DNA of 64,000 nt from Allobosea sp. Root483D1 (GCF_001429505.1 NZ_LMJW01000023.1:53579-117578), one strand, 5' to 3'; positions 42,909 through 52,512 are shown, numbered from the stretch's first letter. Made by a program: numbers and translations. The notes: generated by a model from the letters alone, not told the origin.

Positions 42909-43688
42909 CTAGACCGTCGGCACGGTCCCACCATCGATGACGTATTCGGTTCCGGTGATGCTTCCCGCTCGGTCAGAGACAACGAAAGCGACCAGGCTTG
43001 CGACTTCGTCCGTGCTGGCCGGGCGGCCGATCGGGATTCCGCCGAGGGAATCCATGATCATCTTCGTGCTCGCCTCGACGCTGACGCCCTGTTGCTCGGC
43101 AAGGCGCTCCGCGAAGTGAATGGATCCCTCCGTTGCAATCCATCCCGGCGAGACACGGACGACTCGAACGCCTTTGGGAGAGACCAGCTTGGAGAGGCTC
43201 TTGCTGTAGGAAGCAAGCGCCGCCTTCGCCGCCGCGTAACCGATCGTTGCTTCCGGCAGCGGCATGACGCGCTGGATGGAAGTGACGTGCACGACGACAC
43301 CGCTGCCTTGCGCCGTCATCGCCGGCACCAGCTCGCGATCGAGGCGAATGGCCGGCATCAGGTTGAGGTCGAGCTCCTTGCGCCATACCTCATCGGTGAG
43401 CGCCTCGTATCCTCCTGCCGGGGCAGAAGAGCCGCCCAGCATGTGCACGATGATGTCGACTCCGCCCAAGCGCTCCTGGACGGCCTGTGCCAGCTGCGCG
43501 CAGCCCTCCGGCGTCGTGAGATCGACGCCGACGAACATCTCGGCCGGCAGTTCTTCCGGCTTCGACCTGGCGCTGGTCAGGACCCGGGCGCCCAATTCGC
43601 GGAAAAGCTTGACGGTTGCGGCGCCTGCGCCACGGGTGCCGGACGTCACAAGCGCCCGCTTGCCTTCGAGGCTGATGAACGGGTTCAC
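42909..43688 (-). CDS. SDR family oxidoreductase
   Basis: A 259-residue short-chain dehydrogenase. Cofactor motif ALVTSGTRGAGAATVKLF, catalytic Ser in VVHVTSIQRVMPLP and Tyr/Lys in IGYAAAKAALASYSKSL, and C-terminal SITGTEYVIDGGTVPTV. GTG 43688 overlaps the stop of the upstream NTF2-like gene by 4 bp, so the two are coupled. The divergent LysR at 44172 likely controls both. Confidence 0.92.
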   Translation of the reverse strand: MNPFISLEGKRALVTSGTRGAGAATVKLFRELGARVLTSARSKPEELPAEMFVGVDLTTPEGCAQLAQAVQERLGGVDIIVHMLGGSSAPAGGYEALTDEVWRKELDLNLMPAIRLDRELVPAMTAQGSGVVVHVTSIQRVMPLPEATIGYAAAKAALASYSKSLSKLVSPKGVRVVRVSPGWIATEGSIHFAERLAEQQGVSVEASTKMIMDSLGGIPIGRPASTDEVASLVAFVVSDRAGSITGTEYVIDGGTVPTV

Positions 43689-44014
43689 AGGGTGATCTCC
43701 AGTTCGCCGATCTTGTCGCCTTCCAGGCGGAAGAAATAACGCAGGCCGATCGGGCTGCCCGGGAAGTTTCCCTCGACGTGGCAGGTCACGACAGTGCGGC
43801 CGCGCTCACGTTCGATCGCAATCGGCGTCGAAGTCGCGGTGAATTTCTTCGAATACTCCACTTTCCACTGGCGGATCTCGTCCCTGCCAGTGTGGACGTG
43901 GTCCTCATCCCGAACAGTAGCGGTGTCCGAAAAGCAATGGGCCATCGCTTGGGGATTGGGATCGAGGTCTGCGGTAAAGTACCGCGCGATCGGTGAAGGC
44001 AGTTCAAGAGACAT
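43685..44014 (-). CDS. NTF2/SnoaL-like domain protein
   Basis: About 109 residues with the cone-shaped SnoaL-like fold pattern: IARYFTADLDPNPQAMAHCF, TATVRDEDHVHTGRDEIRQW and the closing GLRYFFRLEGDKIGELEITL. Such proteins are small isomerases, cyclases or binding proteins for hydrophobic ligands. ATG 44014 with GAGGA upstream is preferred over 44023. It forms an operon with the SDR. Confidence 0.85.
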   Translation of the reverse strand: MSLELPSPIARYFTADLDPNPQAMAHCFSDTATVRDEDHVHTGRDEIRQWKVEYSKKFTATSTPIAIERERGRTVVTCHVEGNFPGSPIGLRYFFRLEGDKIGELEITL

Positions 44015-44171
44015 TGTTGCCATCCTCAGCGTTGAATTCTGCAGACCTGGCCGCCGGCTGACCTGTTGAGATCTTGCCTCAGCAGTTGCTTCCACGGACA
44101 TCAACTTAGCGCTGGACACGGTGATTGATAATCGGGATAAATTGGGATGAAACGTTGCGAAATCCGGGACA

Positions 44172-45086
44172 ATGATCGGCCACAATCTCATCGAACTGGA
44201 TGCCGTCATGGCGATCGCGCGGCGGAAGTCGTTCCGGGCGGCGGCCGTGGAACTGCAGATTTCGACCACGGCGTTGAGCAATCTAATTGCCAAATTCGAG
44301 CGGCAACTCGGCGTTCGCCTGTTCAATCGAACGACCCGCAGCGTCTCGCTCACCGATGCTGGGCTGAATTTCGTAGAACAGGTTGGTCCGGCGCTTGTCG
44401 ACATTCACAGCGCCATGGATAGCGCCATGTCACAGCAAGAAGTGCCTTCCGGGACGATCAGGATAAACGCCTTCCCGACCGCAGCCCGCGAGATCCTGGA
44501 GCCGGTGGTGCTCGAGTATCTGCGCCGATATCCGCAGGTTCATATCGACCTAGTGACCGAAGGCCGCTTGCTCGATGTCGTGGCCGATGGCTTCGATTTA
44601 GGCGTCAGAAGCGCGGATTTCGTGCCCAGCGACATGATCGCTGTTCCGATCGGGCGGCCTAGGTCCTATGTGGTCGTGGCTTCGCCAGCGTATCTTGAGA
44701 CGCACGGCCTGCCGCGCGTGCCTCTCGATCTGCTCAATCACGCCTGCATCCGCATCCGGTTGCCCAATGGCGGCATCTACAAATGGCACTTCGAGAAAGA
44801 TGGCCAGCCGGTTCAGATTGACGTCAAAGGGCCCATCACCCTCGATGAGGCCAGCCTTTCGCGCACCGCCGTCCTGCGCGGGATCGGCCTGGGTCTGTTC
44901 ATGGAATCGGATGTCCGTGAAGACGTCGAGTCCGACCGCTTGATCCGCGTCCTGGAGGACTGGATGAAACCGGTGGCGCCGCTTTGCCTCTACTACCCTG
45001 GACGAAAGAACCCTTCCGCTGCGTTCAAGGAATTCATCAACCTCGTACGCGAATTTACATCGTCTTTGAATGCCGATCGCAGGTGA
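44172..45086 (+). CDS. LysR family transcriptional regulator
   Basis: A 304-residue LysR protein. The HTH reads VMAIARRKSFRAAAVELQIS and TTALSNLIAKFERQLGVRLF, followed by NRTTRSVSLTDAGLNFVEQV and an effector domain containing YKWHFEKDGQPVQIDVKG. It is divergent from the NTF2/SDR operon (157-base gap) and most likely regulates it. Confidence 0.92.
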   Translation: MIGHNLIELDAVMAIARRKSFRAAAVELQISTTALSNLIAKFERQLGVRLFNRTTRSVSLTDAGLNFVEQVGPALVDIHSAMDSAMSQQEVPSGTIRINAFPTAAREILEPVVLEYLRRYPQVHIDLVTEGRLLDVVADGFDLGVRSADFVPSDMIAVPIGRPRSYVVVASPAYLETHGLPRVPLDLLNHACIRIRLPNGGIYKWHFEKDGQPVQIDVKGPITLDEASLSRTAVLRGIGLGLFMESDVREDVESDRLIRVLEDWMKPVAPLCLYYPGRKNPSAAFKEFINLVREFTSSLNADRR

Positions 45087-45112
45087 CGCGGCAGCCAGAT
45101 CGCGTCGCGAGG

Positions 45113-45156
45113 AAAGTCCGCTTGTGGACCGGGGGCGAGAGTCCGCAAGTGGCGCG
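45113..45156 (+). repeat. 44-bp dispersed repeat copy
   Basis: Left arm AAAGTCCGCTTGTGGACC, right arm AGAGTCCGCAAGTGGCGCG, spacing 25. It lies between converging genes. Confidence 0.8.
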
Positions 45157-45225
45157 ACCAGGAAGCGCATGCAGTTGAATGGCCGCGCCGGGACAACAGG
45201 ACTGCTATCCCGGCGCGATGCTTGA

Positions 45226-46239
45226 TCAAGCCACAAGGAACCCCGCGTCGACCGGATCGTCGCGGTTGATCGTCCAGCGCGCGGTGCCGAGCAAACCGGC
45301 GGTGCCCTTCACGGTCGGGCGCACCGCCCGCGTCCCGTTCAGGCTGGTCTCGCCGATCAGGCAGCCCTCGAAGGTGCCGGAGCCGAGCAGGCCCTCGGAG
45401 CGGATCGGCTGCTGGAGCTTCATGAGGCCGCGCGCCTCGTACATCGCCATCATCGCACTGGTGCCGGTACCACCGGGCGAGCGGTCGAGCTGGCCGGCCG
45501 AGAAGACGTGGACGTTCTTGTAGAAGGCGCCCTCGATCGTCGGCTCGTGCCAGAAGGTGACGAAGTTGAAGTTGTTGATATGGGCCGAAGCCGGATGCTG
45601 GATCGCGACCTTCTGGCGGAGCTGTTCGCGGGCGATGATGCCGAGCCGGGAGAGCTCCGAGCCGTTCTCCGGCGAGATCCTGAGCGAGGTGCCGCGCAGG
45701 TCGATGATGCCGAAGTAGTTGCCGCCCCAGACGATGTCGGCCTTGAGCGAGCCGACGCCCGGCAGGTCGAACGGCACGTCCTGCGCTGCGACATAGGCCG
45801 GCACGTTCTCGAAGCGGGTCCAGAGCACCTCCGGACCATCATTGGCGACCTCGGCCGTCACCAGGCCGGCGGTGGTTTCGAAGCGGATGGTGGTGCGGCC
45901 GTTCGCGCCGCGCCGGACGAGCCCGAGCGCGACCATCGCCATGCCCACCGCGATCGTGCCGTGACCGCACATATGGGAGTACTGGGTGCCGTCGATATAG
46001 ATCAGGCCGGCATCGTAGTCCGGGCTCGACGGCGGCGTCAGGAACACGCCGAACATGTCCTTGTGCCCGCGCGGCTCGCGCATCAGGGCGCAGCGCAGCC
46101 AGTCATAGTTCTCCTCGAGGAAGCGGCGCTTCTCCAGGATGCTCGATCCAGCGGGGTACGGAATCCCGCTATGGATGATGCAGAGGGGCTCACCCTCGGT
46201 ATGCGTGTAGACGACGTCGAAGACATTCTGCTGGCGCAT
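45226..46239 (-). CDS. Proline racemase family protein with Gly at the second catalytic site
   Basis: A 337-residue member of the proline racemase/hydroxyproline epimerase family: VVYTHTEGEPLCIIHSGIPY, first catalytic Cys in YSHMCGHGTIAVGMAMVALG, and the second-site loop LDRSPGGTGTSAMMA. In racemases and epimerases the second site is Cys (SPCGTGT) and in trans-3-hydroxyproline dehydratases Thr; here it is Gly. It closes an ABC transporter operon, so the substrate is probably the imported compound. GGAG precedes ATG 46239. Confidence 0.88.
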   Translation of the reverse strand: MRQQNVFDVVYTHTEGEPLCIIHSGIPYPAGSSILEKRRFLEENYDWLRCALMREPRGHKDMFGVFLTPPSSPDYDAGLIYIDGTQYSHMCGHGTIAVGMAMVALGLVRRGANGRTTIRFETTAGLVTAEVANDGPEVLWTRFENVPAYVAAQDVPFDLPGVGSLKADIVWGGNYFGIIDLRGTSLRISPENGSELSRLGIIAREQLRQKVAIQHPASAHINNFNFVTFWHEPTIEGAFYKNVHVFSAGQLDRSPGGTGTSAMMAMYEARGLMKLQQPIRSEGLLGSGTFEGCLIGETSLNGTRAVRPTVKGTAGLLGTARWTINRDDPVDAGFLVA

Positions 46240-46270
46240 GTGCGGCTCCTTTGAAAGACAGTTGTGAGGG

Positions 46271-47062
46271 TTAGCGGCGTCGCTCCGAAAGCACGTCGAG
46301 GCCGATGGTGAGGTCGAGCAGCACGATCACGATCGCGGCGACGATGATCGTCAGGCCGGACACTGCCGCGATGGTCGGGTCGATCGTGTACTGGACGTAA
46401 TTGAAGAGCTTGACCGGGATCGTGGTCAGCTCGGCCGTGGTGTTGAAGATGCTGAGCTCGACATTGATCCAGGAGGCGATGAAGGCGAAGATCGCGCCGC
46501 TGACGAGCCCGCTGTGGATCTGCGGCAGCGTCACCAGGAAGAAGGTGGTCAGCGGTCGCGCGCCGAGGTCGGCGGAAGCATCCTCCAGGCTGCGCTGTTC
46601 ATCGGTGAATTGCGGCAGCACGGCGCGCAGAACGAAGGGCATGATGATCACGACATGCCCGACGAGCAGTGCCGGAAAGCTGCGCACGAGGCCGATCGTG
46701 CTGCCATATTGCAGCAGCGCCGCGCCGAGCACGACATGCGGCAGGATCAGCGGCGACATCAACGTCTCGGAGAGCAGGCGGCGACCGGTGAAGCGATACC
46801 GGGCGATGGCGATGGCCGCGGGGACTGCCAGCAGCATCGCGACGATGGTCGCGGCAACCGCGAGCACGGTGCTGGTCGTGAACGCCGAGACATAAGACGG
46901 ATCGCCCAGCATCTTGCCGTACCAGGCGAGGGTGAGCCCCTGCGGCGGGAAGGCGAGAAAGCTGGTCGTGGTCAGCGACGCCCCGACGAGCACGACGAGC
47001 GGCAGCGCGAGATAGGCCAGCGCCGCCCAGGAGACGATCCTGACAAGGATGAGCGCGACCAT
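46271..47062 (-). CDS. ABC transporter permease, PotC type
   Basis: About 263 residues with six membrane helices and the permease EAA-like loop DASADLGARPLTTFFLVTLP. It matches the second permease of polyamine/amino-acid-type importers. ATG 47062 follows GAGGAGG and starts 2 bases before the end of the upstream permease gene region, giving tight coupling. It is an inner-membrane component with the gene at 47064. Confidence 0.9.
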   Translation of the reverse strand: MVALILVRIVSWAALAYLALPLVVLVGASLTTTSFLAFPPQGLTLAWYGKMLGDPSYVSAFTTSTVLAVAATIVAMLLAVPAAIAIARYRFTGRRLLSETLMSPLILPHVVLGAALLQYGSTIGLVRSFPALLVGHVVIIMPFVLRAVLPQFTDEQRSLEDASADLGARPLTTFFLVTLPQIHSGLVSGAIFAFIASWINVELSIFNTTAELTTIPVKLFNYVQYTIDPTIAAVSGLTIIVAAIVIVLLDLTIGLDVLSERRR

Positions 47063-47063
47063 C

Positions 47064-47897
47064 TCAGGCCCTCCTCGGTTCACCGAGGCGCCCGGCGACG
47101 GTGACGAGCGCCAGCGTCAGCGCCAGCATGGTGATGCTGAGCGCGCCGCCATAGTTGAAGTCGAAGACCGAGCTGTATTGCTGGAAGATCAGCATCGAGA
47201 AGACGGTGATCCGCCCGCCGCTGAGCAGTGCCGGCGTGACATAGGCGCTGACCGCCAGCATGAAGACCATGACGGCGCCGGCCATCAAACCGGGCAGGCT
47301 GAGTGGGAAGATGATCGTGCGGAAGGTGCCGGCCGGCGTCGCGCCGAGATCGGCGGAGGCATGCTCGAGCGCCGGATCGACCTTGGCCAGCGCGTTGCCG
47401 ACGGCCAGCACGATGAAGGGCAGCAGGATATAGATAAGGCCGATCAGGATGCCGAGCTCGGTGCCGAGGAAGCGCATCGGCCGCTCGATCAGGCCGAGCC
47501 CGATCAGGCCGTCATTGACGAGGCCGTTGCGGCCGAGAAGCACCATCCAGCCGAAGGAGCGGACGATATTGCTGGTGAACAGCGGCACGACCAGCAGGAT
47601 CACGCAGAACCGGCGCCAGGGCCGCCAGCGCACGGTGCGGACGAGATACCAGGCGAGCGGGTAGCCGATCAGGATGCAGATGAGCGTGGTCAGCGCGCCG
47701 ATGCGGAATGTCACCCAGAGCACATCCCAGTGATAGGCGTCGGCGAGGATGCGCAGGTAGTGCGCGAAGGTCGGCTGGCCCGCGGATGTCGTCAGGCTCG
47801 CGATCAGGACGACCGCCATCGGCGCCAGGAAGAAGGCGACGAAGAACGCCGCCGGCAGAGCGCAAAGCAGCACGACCGGGCGCAGCGTCCGGCTCAC
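47064..47897 (-). CDS. ABC transporter permease, PotB type
   Basis: A 277-residue inner-membrane protein with six helices; the cytoplasmic EAA loop is visible as EHASADLGATPAGTFRTIIF. It forms a heterodimer with the PotC-type permease encoded next. The start overlaps the ATPase stop by 4 bp. Confidence 0.9.
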   Translation of the reverse strand: MSRTLRPVVLLCALPAAFFVAFFLAPMAVVLIASLTTSAGQPTFAHYLRILADAYHWDVLWVTFRIGALTTLICILIGYPLAWYLVRTVRWRPWRRFCVILLVVPLFTSNIVRSFGWMVLLGRNGLVNDGLIGLGLIERPMRFLGTELGILIGLIYILLPFIVLAVGNALAKVDPALEHASADLGATPAGTFRTIIFPLSLPGLMAGAVMVFMLAVSAYVTPALLSGGRITVFSMLIFQQYSSVFDFNYGGALSITMLALTLALVTVAGRLGEPRRA

Positions 47898-48955
47898 GAC
47901 GCATCCCCCGGCACGAGGCGCAGGTCCGGGAGACGGATATTGGCGAAGACCGCTTGGCCCGCGCTCAGGCCGGCCAGCGCGGATGGCGCCAGCCTGGCCG
48001 TCAAGACGGTGCCGCCGGCGGAAAGCGCGACATGGGCATGGCTCCCGACATGGACGATGTCGGAGAGGACGGCCGGCAGGGCCAGATGCTCGGCGGCAGG
48101 CGCCGGTGCGATGAGGATGTCCTCGGGCCGCAGCACGCCGGTCAATGTGCCTTGCGGCGCGCCTGCGGCGGGAAGGATCACGGCGCCGCCGAGCAGGGAC
48201 AGGCTGCCGTCGCCGCGCCGCTCGACCTCGAGCAGGTTGGCGTCGCCGATGAAGTCGGCGGCGAAGCGGGTCGCCGGGCGGGCGTAGATGTCCTGGCCGC
48301 GGCCGATCTGCTCGATGCGGCCGCGATTCATCAGCACGATCCGGTCGGCCATGCTCATCGCCTCGTCCTGATCGTGCGTCACGAACAGGAAGGCAATGCC
48401 GAGCCGGTGCTGGATCTGCTTGAGCTCGCTCTGGACCTTCTTGCGCAGCTTGAGGTCGAGCGCGCTCAGCGGCTCGTCGAGCAGCAGCAACTGGGGCCGG
48501 TTGACGATGGCACGCGCCAGCGCCACGCGCTGCTGCTGGCCGCCGGAGAGCTGTGCCGGCAGGCGCTCGCCGAAGCCGGCAAGGCCGACGAGTTCCAGCG
48601 CCTCGTCGGCGCGCTTTGCCGCCTCGCCTTTCGCAGTGCCTTGCCGGCGCGGCCCATAGGCGACGTTCTCCGCCACGCTCATATGCGGAAAGAGCGCATA
48701 GTTCTGGAAGACGGTGTTGAGCGGGCGCCGATAGGGCGGCAGCCGCGTCACATCCTCGCCCGCCAGCCTGACCGTGCCGGCCTCCGGCGTCAGGAAGCCG
48801 GCGATGCAGCGCAGCAGCGTGGTCTTGCCGCAGCCCGACGGCCCGAGCAGGGCGATGAACTCGCCCTGCTCGACGGCGAGGTCGATCGCCGTCAGGGCTG
48901 CCTGTCCGCCGAAATGCTTGGACAGGCCGTCGATGGCAAGGATCGGGGTGCTCAT
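47894..48955 (-). CDS. ABC transporter ATP-binding protein, PotA type
   Basis: A 353-residue ATPase. Walker A is ALLGPSGCGKTTLLRC, signature LPAQLSGGQQQRVALARAIV, Walker B LLLLDEPLSALDLKLR and switch His in FLFVTHDQDEAMSMADRI. A C-terminal TOBE domain follows from about residue 240. It powers the import system of this operon. Confidence 0.94.
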   Translation of the reverse strand: MSTPILAIDGLSKHFGGQAALTAIDLAVEQGEFIALLGPSGCGKTTLLRCIAGFLTPEAGTVRLAGEDVTRLPPYRRPLNTVFQNYALFPHMSVAENVAYGPRRQGTAKGEAAKRADEALELVGLAGFGERLPAQLSGGQQQRVALARAIVNRPQLLLLDEPLSALDLKLRKKVQSELKQIQHRLGIAFLFVTHDQDEAMSMADRIVLMNRGRIEQIGRGQDIYARPATRFAADFIGDANLLEVERRGDGSLSLLGGAVILPAAGAPQGTLTGVLRPEDILIAPAPAAEHLALPAVLSDIVHVGSHAHVALSAGGTVLTARLAPSALAGLSAGQAVFANIRLPDLRLVPGDAS

Positions 48956-48997
48956 GCTGCGGCTCGTGATGCTCGTGGCTGTTCGCTCACCTGTCGC

Positions 48998-50041
48998 TTA
49001 CTTGCGGGCGATCTGACGGTTCCACTCGTCGACGACCCGCGAGCGCAGCCCGTTGATCTCCGCCCAGTCGAACAATTGCAGGTTCTTGACCGAGCCGGTC
49101 TCGCCCCAGGGCAGCTTGCGCGCCGTCTCGGGCTTGACCGTGACGTTCTTCACGGACGGGCCGAGATAAAGCTTCTCGGCGAGGCAGCCGGACGCCTCGG
49201 GCGTCAGCGCCTGGTTGATGAATTTCGAAGCAACGTCCTTCTTCGGCGTGCTTTTGACCAGATGGAGCCGGGCATCGGTCGCCCAGGCGCCTTCCTTGGG
49301 CACGACGAAGCCGATCGGCAGGCCCTTGTCGGCGAGATCCCAGGCGCCGACGTTGAAATGCGCGCCGATGATCGCTTCGCCGCTCTGATAGGCGTTGGTG
49401 GCGGCGCCCGAGGAATCGAAGAACAGCGCGGCCTTCAACTCCTTGATCTTCTTGAAGGTCGGGGAAAGGTCGCCCGCCGGATGGCCCCAGATCTTCGACA
49501 GGAACATCACGAAGGGCACGCCGGATGAATTCGCCGGCGAGGGGATGGTGACGGCGTCCTCGAATTCGGGCTTCCAGAGGTCGTTCCAGGAGGTCGGCGC
49601 GGTCTTGACCTTCTGGGTGTTGTAGGTGAGCCCGAGCGAATAATAGCCGGTGCCGACCGCATAGGTGGTCGCGCCGCTCTTGTAGATCGCCTCGGGCAAA
49701 GTGTTGGCGAGATTGGGGATCGCGGCCGGGTCGAGATTGTCGGTCACCTCCGCGGCGAGCGCGAGTTCGCTGATGCCGCCATCCATCCAGGCGACGTCGA
49801 TGGTCGGAGCCGCCTTCTGCTGCTGCAGCTTCGCCAGAGTGACGGTCGAGGTGCCGATCTCGGCATTGACGGCGATGCCGGTCGCCTTGGTGAAGGGCTC
49901 GGCGACACAGGCCTTGAAGGCATCGCCCCAATTGCCGCCATACCAGGCGACCGTGATCGACGAGGGCTGCTGCGCCAGCGCCGGGGCGGTGAGCAGGGTG
50001 GTGGCGAGCATGGCCGTGGCCAGCCGGACGGTACGGGTCAT
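48998..50041 (-). CDS. ABC transporter substrate-binding protein, PotD/PotF type
   Basis: A 347-residue periplasmic protein with a signal peptide (MLATTLLTAPALAQQ). Features include ITVAWYGGNWGDAFKACVAE, the TKATGIAVNAEIGTSTV segment and AEGAIIGAHFNVGAWD-like ligand-pocket sequence (read here as EAIIGAHFNVGAWDLADKG), typical of polyamine/opine-type binding proteins. It is the first gene of the operon and decides what is imported. The link to the proline-racemase-family gene suggests an imino acid or betaine ligand. Confidence 0.9.
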   Translation of the reverse strand: MTRTVRLATAMLATTLLTAPALAQQPSSITVAWYGGNWGDAFKACVAEPFTKATGIAVNAEIGTSTVTLAKLQQQKAAPTIDVAWMDGGISELALAAEVTDNLDPAAIPNLANTLPEAIYKSGATTYAVGTGYYSLGLTYNTQKVKTAPTSWNDLWKPEFEDAVTIPSPANSSGVPFVMFLSKIWGHPAGDLSPTFKKIKELKAALFFDSSGAATNAYQSGEAIIGAHFNVGAWDLADKGLPIGFVVPKEGAWATDARLHLVKSTPKKDVASKFINQALTPEASGCLAEKLYLGPSVKNVTVKPETARKLPWGETGSVKNLQLFDWAEINGLRSRVVDEWNRQIARK

Positions 50042-50146
50042 CGTCGTTCTCCTCTGCCGAGCGTCTTTGCGCTTCTACGATCATGTTGGCGCGCCGCGCA
50101 CAAAAGGGACTAGAATGCGCCGGCCCAAAATTTGAATAATCACGAC

Positions 50147-51166
50147 ATGAGCACCGCGCAGCTCCTTCACCTGACCGACGACCGGCCGCAGCTCGCGCCA
50201 GTCCCTGTGTCGCGGCTGCGGATCGGCTTCCTGTTGCTCGACCAGTTCACGCTCGCCGCCTTCTCCGGCCTGATCGATGTGCTGCGGTTGGCCGCGGACC
50301 ATGGCGGGCGCAGCCGCCAGCTTCATGCGAGCTGGACCGTGATGAGCCTCGACGGCGAGCCGCGTCGCTCGAGCTGCGACGTCTCGGTTACCCCGAACGC
50401 AGGCCTGCTCGACCCGGCCGGTTTCGACTACATCGCCGTCTGCGGCGGCAACGACTATCTCAACGACACTCTCCCCGAGAGCCTGCTCGGCTATCTGCGC
50501 CGCGCCGCGGCCTCCGGCGTGCGCCTGCTTGGCATCTGCACCGGCACCTTCGCCATCGCCCGGGCGGGGCTGGTCGGCCCGCGCCGTGTCTGCGTGCACT
50601 GGAACGTGCTCGACGCCTTCAAGGAGCGCTTCCCGAAATCGTCGGCAGGCGTCGAGCGGCTCTTCATCGACGAGGGCGACCTGATCACCTGCGCCGGGTC
50701 GACCGCCGCGATCGATCTCGGCCTCTATCTCGTCGCGCGCCATTGCGGCCGGGACAAGGCCCAGCAGGCGATGCGGCACATGATGCTGCAGGACATGCGC
50801 CCGGCCGAGATGCCGCAAGCACATTTCTATGCCGAGATCGGCCCAAATCTCGACGTCCGAGTGCAGCAGGCGGCGCATTTCATCGAGCAGCGGCTCGACA
50901 ATCCCCCGCCGATCGCCGCCGTGGCGCGCTATGTCGGGGTCAGCCCTCGGCAGCTCGAGCGCCTGTTCGGCGCCTCAGTGGGCCAGAGCCCGGCGGCGTT
51001 CCAGCGCAAGCTGCGGCTAAAATATGCACGCTGGCTGATCCTGAACAGCAAGAGTTCGCTCACCGACATCGCCATGGGGGCTGGTTTCGCCGACAGCGCC
51101 CATCTCTCGCGCGACTTCAAGGCGGCCTTCGGGGAAACGCCGCGTTCCCTTCGCCAGAATGCCTAG
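50147..51166 (+). CDS. GlxA family AraC-type transcriptional regulator (DJ-1/PfpI domain plus HTH)
   Basis: About 339 residues. The N-terminal class-I amidotransferase-like domain has RIGFLLLDQFTLAAFSGLID and the nucleophile-elbow region GVRLLGICTGTFAIARAGLV. The C-terminal AraC HTH has IAAVARYVGVSPRQLERLFG and LTDIAMGAGFADSAHLSRDF. GlxA regulators commonly control catabolism of betaines, hydroxyproline and amino acids. It is divergent from the ABC operon and most likely its activator. ATG 50147 is preferred over TTG 50132. Confidence 0.9.
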   Translation: MSTAQLLHLTDDRPQLAPVPVSRLRIGFLLLDQFTLAAFSGLIDVLRLAADHGGRSRQLHASWTVMSLDGEPRRSSCDVSVTPNAGLLDPAGFDYIAVCGGNDYLNDTLPESLLGYLRRAAASGVRLLGICTGTFAIARAGLVGPRRVCVHWNVLDAFKERFPKSSAGVERLFIDEGDLITCAGSTAAIDLGLYLVARHCGRDKAQQAMRHMMLQDMRPAEMPQAHFYAEIGPNLDVRVQQAAHFIEQRLDNPPPIAAVARYVGVSPRQLERLFGASVGQSPAAFQRKLRLKYARWLILNSKSSLTDIAMGAGFADSAHLSRDFKAAFGETPRSLRQNA

Positions 51167-51206
51167 GATTGGAAATCAGCATACGCAGGCCGTTTTTGGA
51201 TCAACG

Positions 51207-51247
51207 CCTGTCTTGCGGAGGCGCACTCAATGTCGGCAGTTGGCGCC
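51207..51247 (+). repeat. 44-bp dispersed repeat copy, shortened (41 bp)
   Basis: Left arm CCTGTCTTGCGGAGGCGC, right arm AATGTCGGCAGTTGGCGCC. GTC spacing is 22 instead of 25. It lies between converging genes. Confidence 0.7.
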
Positions 51248-51423
51248 GAACGGCCGAATGGGCTCGGCACGCATCCATACGTGCGGCCGAGTTCGTCGCC
51301 ATGACTGCTATTGTCGGTGCGAATACCGACATGCCCGGGCAGAGCAGACCTCCTTCAACAGGGAGGATCAGCCCGAACCGAGCTCGTCACATCACAATCG
51401 ATGCAACGTTCGGCGGAAACGCT

Positions 51424-52512
51424 CTAGGATGAATTTTTCAAGCTGATGCCGGCCAGAAACCCGACGAAATCGGCTTGGCGATGCATGCCCGATTTCTGCA
51501 ACATAGATTTGATGTGGCCGCGGACTGTCTCGATCGACACTTTTCCGACTTTTGCAATCTCAGCCGCGCTTAACCCTGAAGTCAGAAGGCGTGCAACGCG
51601 CGCTTCCGCCGGCGTTAGATCGAATAACGTATTGAGAATTTCGAATGACGGTGCTTTTGGGCGACTTGCGACAGTCGCAATGAGAAAAGCTTCTGCGGAC
51701 ACAAACAAGTCGTGCGCTCTCCCGCGGATTGGGATCAAGTGAAAAACAACGGGAGCGTGGTCGTTGTGAGCCGGAATAGCGACTGACTTAGCATTGCTAT
51801 AGCCCCGCGAAATTTTGTTCAATTCTTTCTGTATGAGATCGTTGGCGATCTTGTTTTTGATGACAAAACGCCCGGATGTGGTAGAGGTTACCAGCAAGTC
51901 TAGGCCATCGAAACTCGAATTGGCCGTCATGACCCGGCCTCCATTACCGATGACTGCCGCTGGGTATCCGATCGCTTCGATACCGGTAAGTGATGCATTC
52001 AAACGTTCGAGCCCCAATCGGCAGCTTATAAGGGCCGATCGTGCTAAATGGGGGCGCAGTTCATCGAGCATGGATACTGCATCGCGACCCACAGGCCCGC
52101 GATCAAGGCGATTCTCAAAGTGGAACGTCAAGACTTCGCCAGTCGGCAGCAATATGGTGGACCCTGACGCCCATCCCCAACCTCTTGGTCTCAGAAACTC
52201 GGAGAAAAGTGGCTCCGTCGCCATTTCCTCCTCCGAAAAGAGGTCCTGATCGACGATAAATCCGGCGTGTTGCAGAGCAAGTGCGCGCCGATTGCGAGGA
52301 TTGTCAGGCATCCGCCCTTCGTCAATAAACGCTGAGACCGTGTCGCTGAAATTGGACGTAGCAGTCCATTTAACCTCGCCATGCGGCACCACAAACAGTG
52401 CGCCTGCATCAACCGCCGCCAAGCGATTTATTCGCGCCAACGCGTCGGGCCAAAGCTGCGGTAGTGCGGCCGCTTCGTAAATGCAGTCCAAGACGCTATC
52501 GAATTCAGTCAT
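51424..52512 (-). CDS. LuxR family transcriptional regulator
   Basis: About 362 residues. Only the C-terminal 65 residues are a recognisable LuxR HTH: FDLTPAEARVARLLTSGLS and AEIAKVGKVSIETVRGHIKS. The long N-terminal half is probably a PAS/GAF-like sensor (YEAAALPQLWPDALARINRL at the start). ATG 52512 with AGG upstream is preferred over 52545. Base composition looks lower in GC than the neighbours. It is divergent from the giant autotransporter and may control it. Confidence 0.87.
   Translation of the reverse strand: MTEFDSVLDCIYEAAALPQLWPDALARINRLAAVDAGALFVVPHGEVKWTATSNFSDTVSAFIDEGRMPDNPRNRRALALQHAGFIVDQDLFSEEEMATEPLFSEFLRPRGWGWASGSTILLPTGEVLTFHFENRLDRGPVGRDAVSMLDELRPHLARSALISCRLGLERLNASLTGIEAIGYPAAVIGNGGRVMTANSSFDGLDLLVTSTTSGRFVIKNKIANDLIQKELNKISRGYSNAKSVAIPAHNDHAPVVFHLIPIRGRAHDLFVSAEAFLIATVASRPKAPSFEILNTLFDLTPAEARVARLLTSGLSAAEIAKVGKVSIETVRGHIKSMLQKSGMHRQADFVGFLAGISLKNSS

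Noticed and set aside
47708..49528. 606-codon plus-strand open frame
   Set aside because: It is antisense to the ABC ATPase and binding-protein genes; the sense genes carry all the expected motifs.
48987..50084. 365-codon minus-strand frame overlapping the binding-protein gene
   Set aside because: It is the same strand in another frame, Arg-rich and without a signal peptide; the 48998-50041 frame is a textbook PotD-like protein.
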